A DNA stretch of 64,000 bases from Glandiceps talaboti (Eukaryota > Hemichordata > Enteropneusta > Spengelidae), in the NCBI RefSeq assembly GCF_964340395.1, contig NC_135556.1:14211910-14275909 (forward strand). Reading direction: 5' to 3'. A model generated the notes under the pieces. It did no database searches and was not told the DNA's origin. It saw nothing but the letters and a program-made list of their open reading frames with translations. Of this stretch, positions 61,413-64,000 are shown piece after piece; the first letter of the stretch is position 1, and each line of letters opens with the position of its first letter. Both the position numbers and the translations under genes were made by a program.

Positions 61413-62966
61413 ATGGAGGACTTTAGCCATTTGCCTGACATCGTCTTGGTCAAGATACTCAGATATTTGAACCTGAGCGAGAGAGCAAATGCCGCAGTCG
61501 TTTGCAGATCCTGGGCAGACGCCTTTGATCACCCATCTCTGTGGTCGTCAGCACAGATCGTCGTAAAAACGCTCCTACCTCCACCACAACCCAGGCCACC
61601 ACCACCCAGGCCACCACTCATGGATGGCCCACCACGCACGCTGTCACCGCCATCGCCCTGTCCACCGCCGCCGCCGCCACCACCACCACCACCACCACCA
61701 CCACCACCACAAGATCAGCGAAAGTCCTTGCTTATTCACAAAGGTCGATTTTTCCGTGATTTGTGTTTAACAGTTCTGTATACACAAACTGATCGATTCC
61801 CAGGGTCAGAGGCGGAAGTCATCGACGCCGTGACCGAAAACTGCAGCGAACTCGATTCCCTGTCACTGGGAGTGGAAAGGGTCAAACAGTCCTTTAAATT
61901 TGCATGGTATCAACCTTTTGAACCACAGTTCGATGCCACTAGCCTGTTGCCCGTTGAGAAATACGTCCGTTCTTTACGCCGACTGAAGAAGTTAACGGTA
62001 CTGATGTGGCCACGTATTGGAGATGACAATGCAAATGAAACCACTATGACATTGTTGCATGCACTTGTGGAAAACAGAAACATTCACAACCTGAAAGAAC
62101 TCAACTTGCTGTGGGTGGTAGCGAACCATGCATGGGCCGCATCGCGTAGTGCAATTCCAAACGAGGATGAGTTGGTGACCTTATTGAGAAAGCTTGTATC
62201 TTTAACATCATTGTCTCTGCTGATGACCCAACTCACCGAAAACGTACTGGAGACGTTTGCCCACCCAAGAACGTCTCAACTCCGGGAACTAAAACTTCTA
62301 GTTGCCTACCAGAATCGTCAACAGAGGCACTGGCCATATGACAACGAACGAATACCATTTAGGGAAACAGAAATTTCATTCACTGTTTGGAAAGCCGTGA
62401 GAGAAAAGAACCCTAATTTGGCCGTTTCTATGACCATCACTTCTCTAATACAACCTGTTGACTTCTCAGCTATTCTGAAGCCTTGCTTACCACTTGTTTC
62501 GATCGAGTTTATGAAATATTCGAAGTCTACCCCACAGTGTGTCACATTGCTTGCTGAGCGGTATCAAGGCAGCCTTGAAGTTTACAAAAACTTCTCTGAT
62601 AATAGTAATGACGTTGACAACGAACTGATTGAACTTGCGCTAACGTGTAAACGCCTTTCATGTTTGGTTCACCATGGGAGTATTTGCTATGACACGGTTT
62701 TGTACATAGCTGAAGCTAGGAAACAAACCTTGGAGTGTTTCGATGTAATAGAAAGTAAGATATGCTTAGAGGAAGATAATGTTGACCAAAACGATGATGA
62801 TGATACCAGGAATGAAGACGGAGAATATGTGTTTCTATGGCAACAGAGAGCCAAGAAAGAACGCGAAGCTAAAGAGAAGAGGGAAACGATGTTGCCAATA
62901 CTCTATGAAAAAGTTTCAGCTCACCTGGGTCGGACTTGGAAGGCTTCGTCAAGTCAAGAGGAGTGA
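61413..62966 (+). CDS. FBXO33-like F-box protein, intronless, 517 aa
   Basis: F-box proteins are substrate receptors of SCF ubiquitin ligases, binding SKP1 through the F-box. The single open frame starts at an ATG in good context (AACATGG). The F-box is at residues 7-44 (LPDIVLVKILRYLNLSERAN, then VCRSWADAFDHPSLW). Residues 55-99 form a proline-rich run including about 16 consecutive prolines, encoded by a CCA/CCG repeat. The rest resembles FBXO33: leucine-rich strands (LRRLKKLTVLMWP, LKELNLLWVV, LVSLTSLSLLMTQL), ILKPCLPLVSIEF, ELALTCKRLSCLVHHG, a C-terminal acidic segment and VSAHLGRTWKA. Human FBXO33 is about 555 aa. The family assignment rests on these C-terminal blocks; an FBXO39-like relative is the alternative. 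AATAAA at 63451-63456 is a plausible polyadenylation signal. Confidence 0.82.
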   Translation: MEDFSHLPDIVLVKILRYLNLSERANAAVVCRSWADAFDHPSLWSSAQIVVKTLLPPPQPRPPPPRPPLMDGPPRTLSPPSPCPPPPPPPPPPPPPPPPQDQRKSLLIHKGRFFRDLCLTVLYTQTDRFPGSEAEVIDAVTENCSELDSLSLGVERVKQSFKFAWYQPFEPQFDATSLLPVEKYVRSLRRLKKLTVLMWPRIGDDNANETTMTLLHALVENRNIHNLKELNLLWVVANHAWAASRSAIPNEDELVTLLRKLVSLTSLSLLMTQLTENVLETFAHPRTSQLRELKLLVAYQNRQQRHWPYDNERIPFRETEISFTVWKAVREKNPNLAVSMTITSLIQPVDFSAILKPCLPLVSIEFMKYSKSTPQCVTLLAERYQGSLEVYKNFSDNSNDVDNELIELALTCKRLSCLVHHGSICYDTVLYIAEARKQTLECFDVIESKICLEEDNVDQNDDDDTRNEDGEYVFLWQQRAKKEREAKEKRETMLPILYEKVSAHLGRTWKASSSQEE

Positions 62967-64000
62967 ATCACCATAAATCATAATAATGGCAAGAAGTGAT
63001 GTAGCTAATCAATGTCTTAAAAACGACAACAACAATAACAATCAAATCACATATTAGACTAGAAAAAGTAACAAGTCAGGTCGAGTCGGGTCTTATACGT
63101 ACACAGACATCTTTATCTAGCCCGGATTACATTAATGATAAATGTATTCCTTTTTGCTCAAATTATTATTTGAAAATTTACCAAGTTATTTTACAAGGCC
63201 AGGACTCTGTTATTTTGGTGGGGTTGTTACTTACACGATGTCTTACTTATACGATGTCTAGTTTAGAGAAGATTATACCAAAGATGTGTGCTTTACAGAA
63301 TGTTGACCTGTTCAGCGATGTACATGTAATGTTTTTTTAAGAACGTTTTATAGAATTTTTTATTTGCAGATTGTGTTTTTATTTAAATAGTTAAATTAAT
63401 ATTACAGATTAATTATTATGAAACTGTAGTGGGCAACCTGTTGATTAATGAATAAAATAAATAAATACATATTTAATAATTCTTGTGATATTAAACTCAA
63501 CCACCACTGAATGATATGATTAATAAATGAATCTGAATACATAATATATATGTCTATTATCACATTTTATTATGAAGTTTGTGTTCAACCTTTAAGATAT
63601 ATACAACCCATAACGTTAAAGCAAAGCGTTTTTTGTGTGTATCACAATAATTTATAGTATCGATCCATATCAACAAGTTTTCTGTTTCATTTGTAATTTG
63701 ACCACATTAGAAAGGCCACATGCAAGGCTACTAAATGAAACAATTTAAACAGTATATATACTTTTACACTTGATATGAATGCTATAAATGGTCATGAGTG
63801 TAGCACATAGAGAAAGTGCTTTACTTCAGTGTTACCCGTTGTATCTCTGCCTGGGGAACTCGGCCTGTAAGAGAACTCGGCCAGCAGAGCTTGACCTGTA
63901 AGAGAACCCGGCATGACTGAGAACTCGGCCTATAAGAGAACTCGCGATCAGAAGTGTATACATGGTAATAAGCATTACTTTAATAATGTAACTAGTCCTG
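62967..64000. other. 3' flank of the F-box gene
   Basis: Probable 3' UTR up to the AATAAA-rich stretch near 63451. No coding exon was seen beyond it. At 63690-63840 lies a partial copy of the foldback family of 37490-37735 (GACCACATTAGAAAGGCCAC, TTTTACACTTGATATGAATG). From 63850 to 63955 are short diverged repeats of GAGAACTCGGCCTGTAA. Confidence 0.6.

Overview
This is a stretch of animal nuclear genome, AT-rich and intron-rich, with GT-AG introns of a few hundred to a few thousand bases and many microsatellites, minisatellites and short foldback transposons. All four genes are conserved animal housekeeping genes, and sequence divergence from vertebrates is moderate. An invertebrate bilaterian (a marine lophotrochozoan or a non-vertebrate deuterostome) is the best guess; the window alone does not settle the phylum. 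No prokaryotic, organellar or viral genes were seen.

Layout. (1) 209-7596, minus: the 5' nine coding exons of a Rab escort protein (CHM/REP); the rest lies left of the window. (2) 7597-11607: intergenic, probably a shared divergent promoter region, with a LINE fragment and a TTAA-flanked MITE. (3) 11608-20099, plus: a complete ten-exon SLC36-type proton-coupled amino acid transporter (515 aa). (4) 20100-27057: 3'-to-3' intergenic space with a tRNA-derived SINE, a MITE and minisatellites. (5) 27058-56627, minus: a complete 35-coding-exon NUP98-NUP96 gene (1855 aa by my reconstruction), with FG repeats, a GLEBS motif, the autoproteolytic HFS site and the NUP96 scaffold. (6) 56628-61412: upstream region of NUP98 with two hAT-like MITEs that carry 8-bp target duplications, plus a 38-bp minisatellite. 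(7) 61413-62966, plus: an intronless FBXO33-like F-box gene (517 aa). (8) 62967-64000: 3' flank and a foldback-repeat fragment.

The genes do not form a pathway: Rab prenylation, amino acid transport, nuclear pore structure and SCF ubiquitination. The exon models were built by hand: every junction was chosen so that GT/GC-AG sites, reading phase and family-conserved protein agree.

The most unusual content is the repeat biology. Several short non-autonomous DNA transposon families are present in two or three copies each, some with intact target-site duplications. A non-autonomous pogo/Tigger-like element sits in a NUP98 intron. A 3' minisatellite appears to be built from copies of the last codons of NUP98-NUP96. 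I found no convincing previously undescribed multi-gene system.
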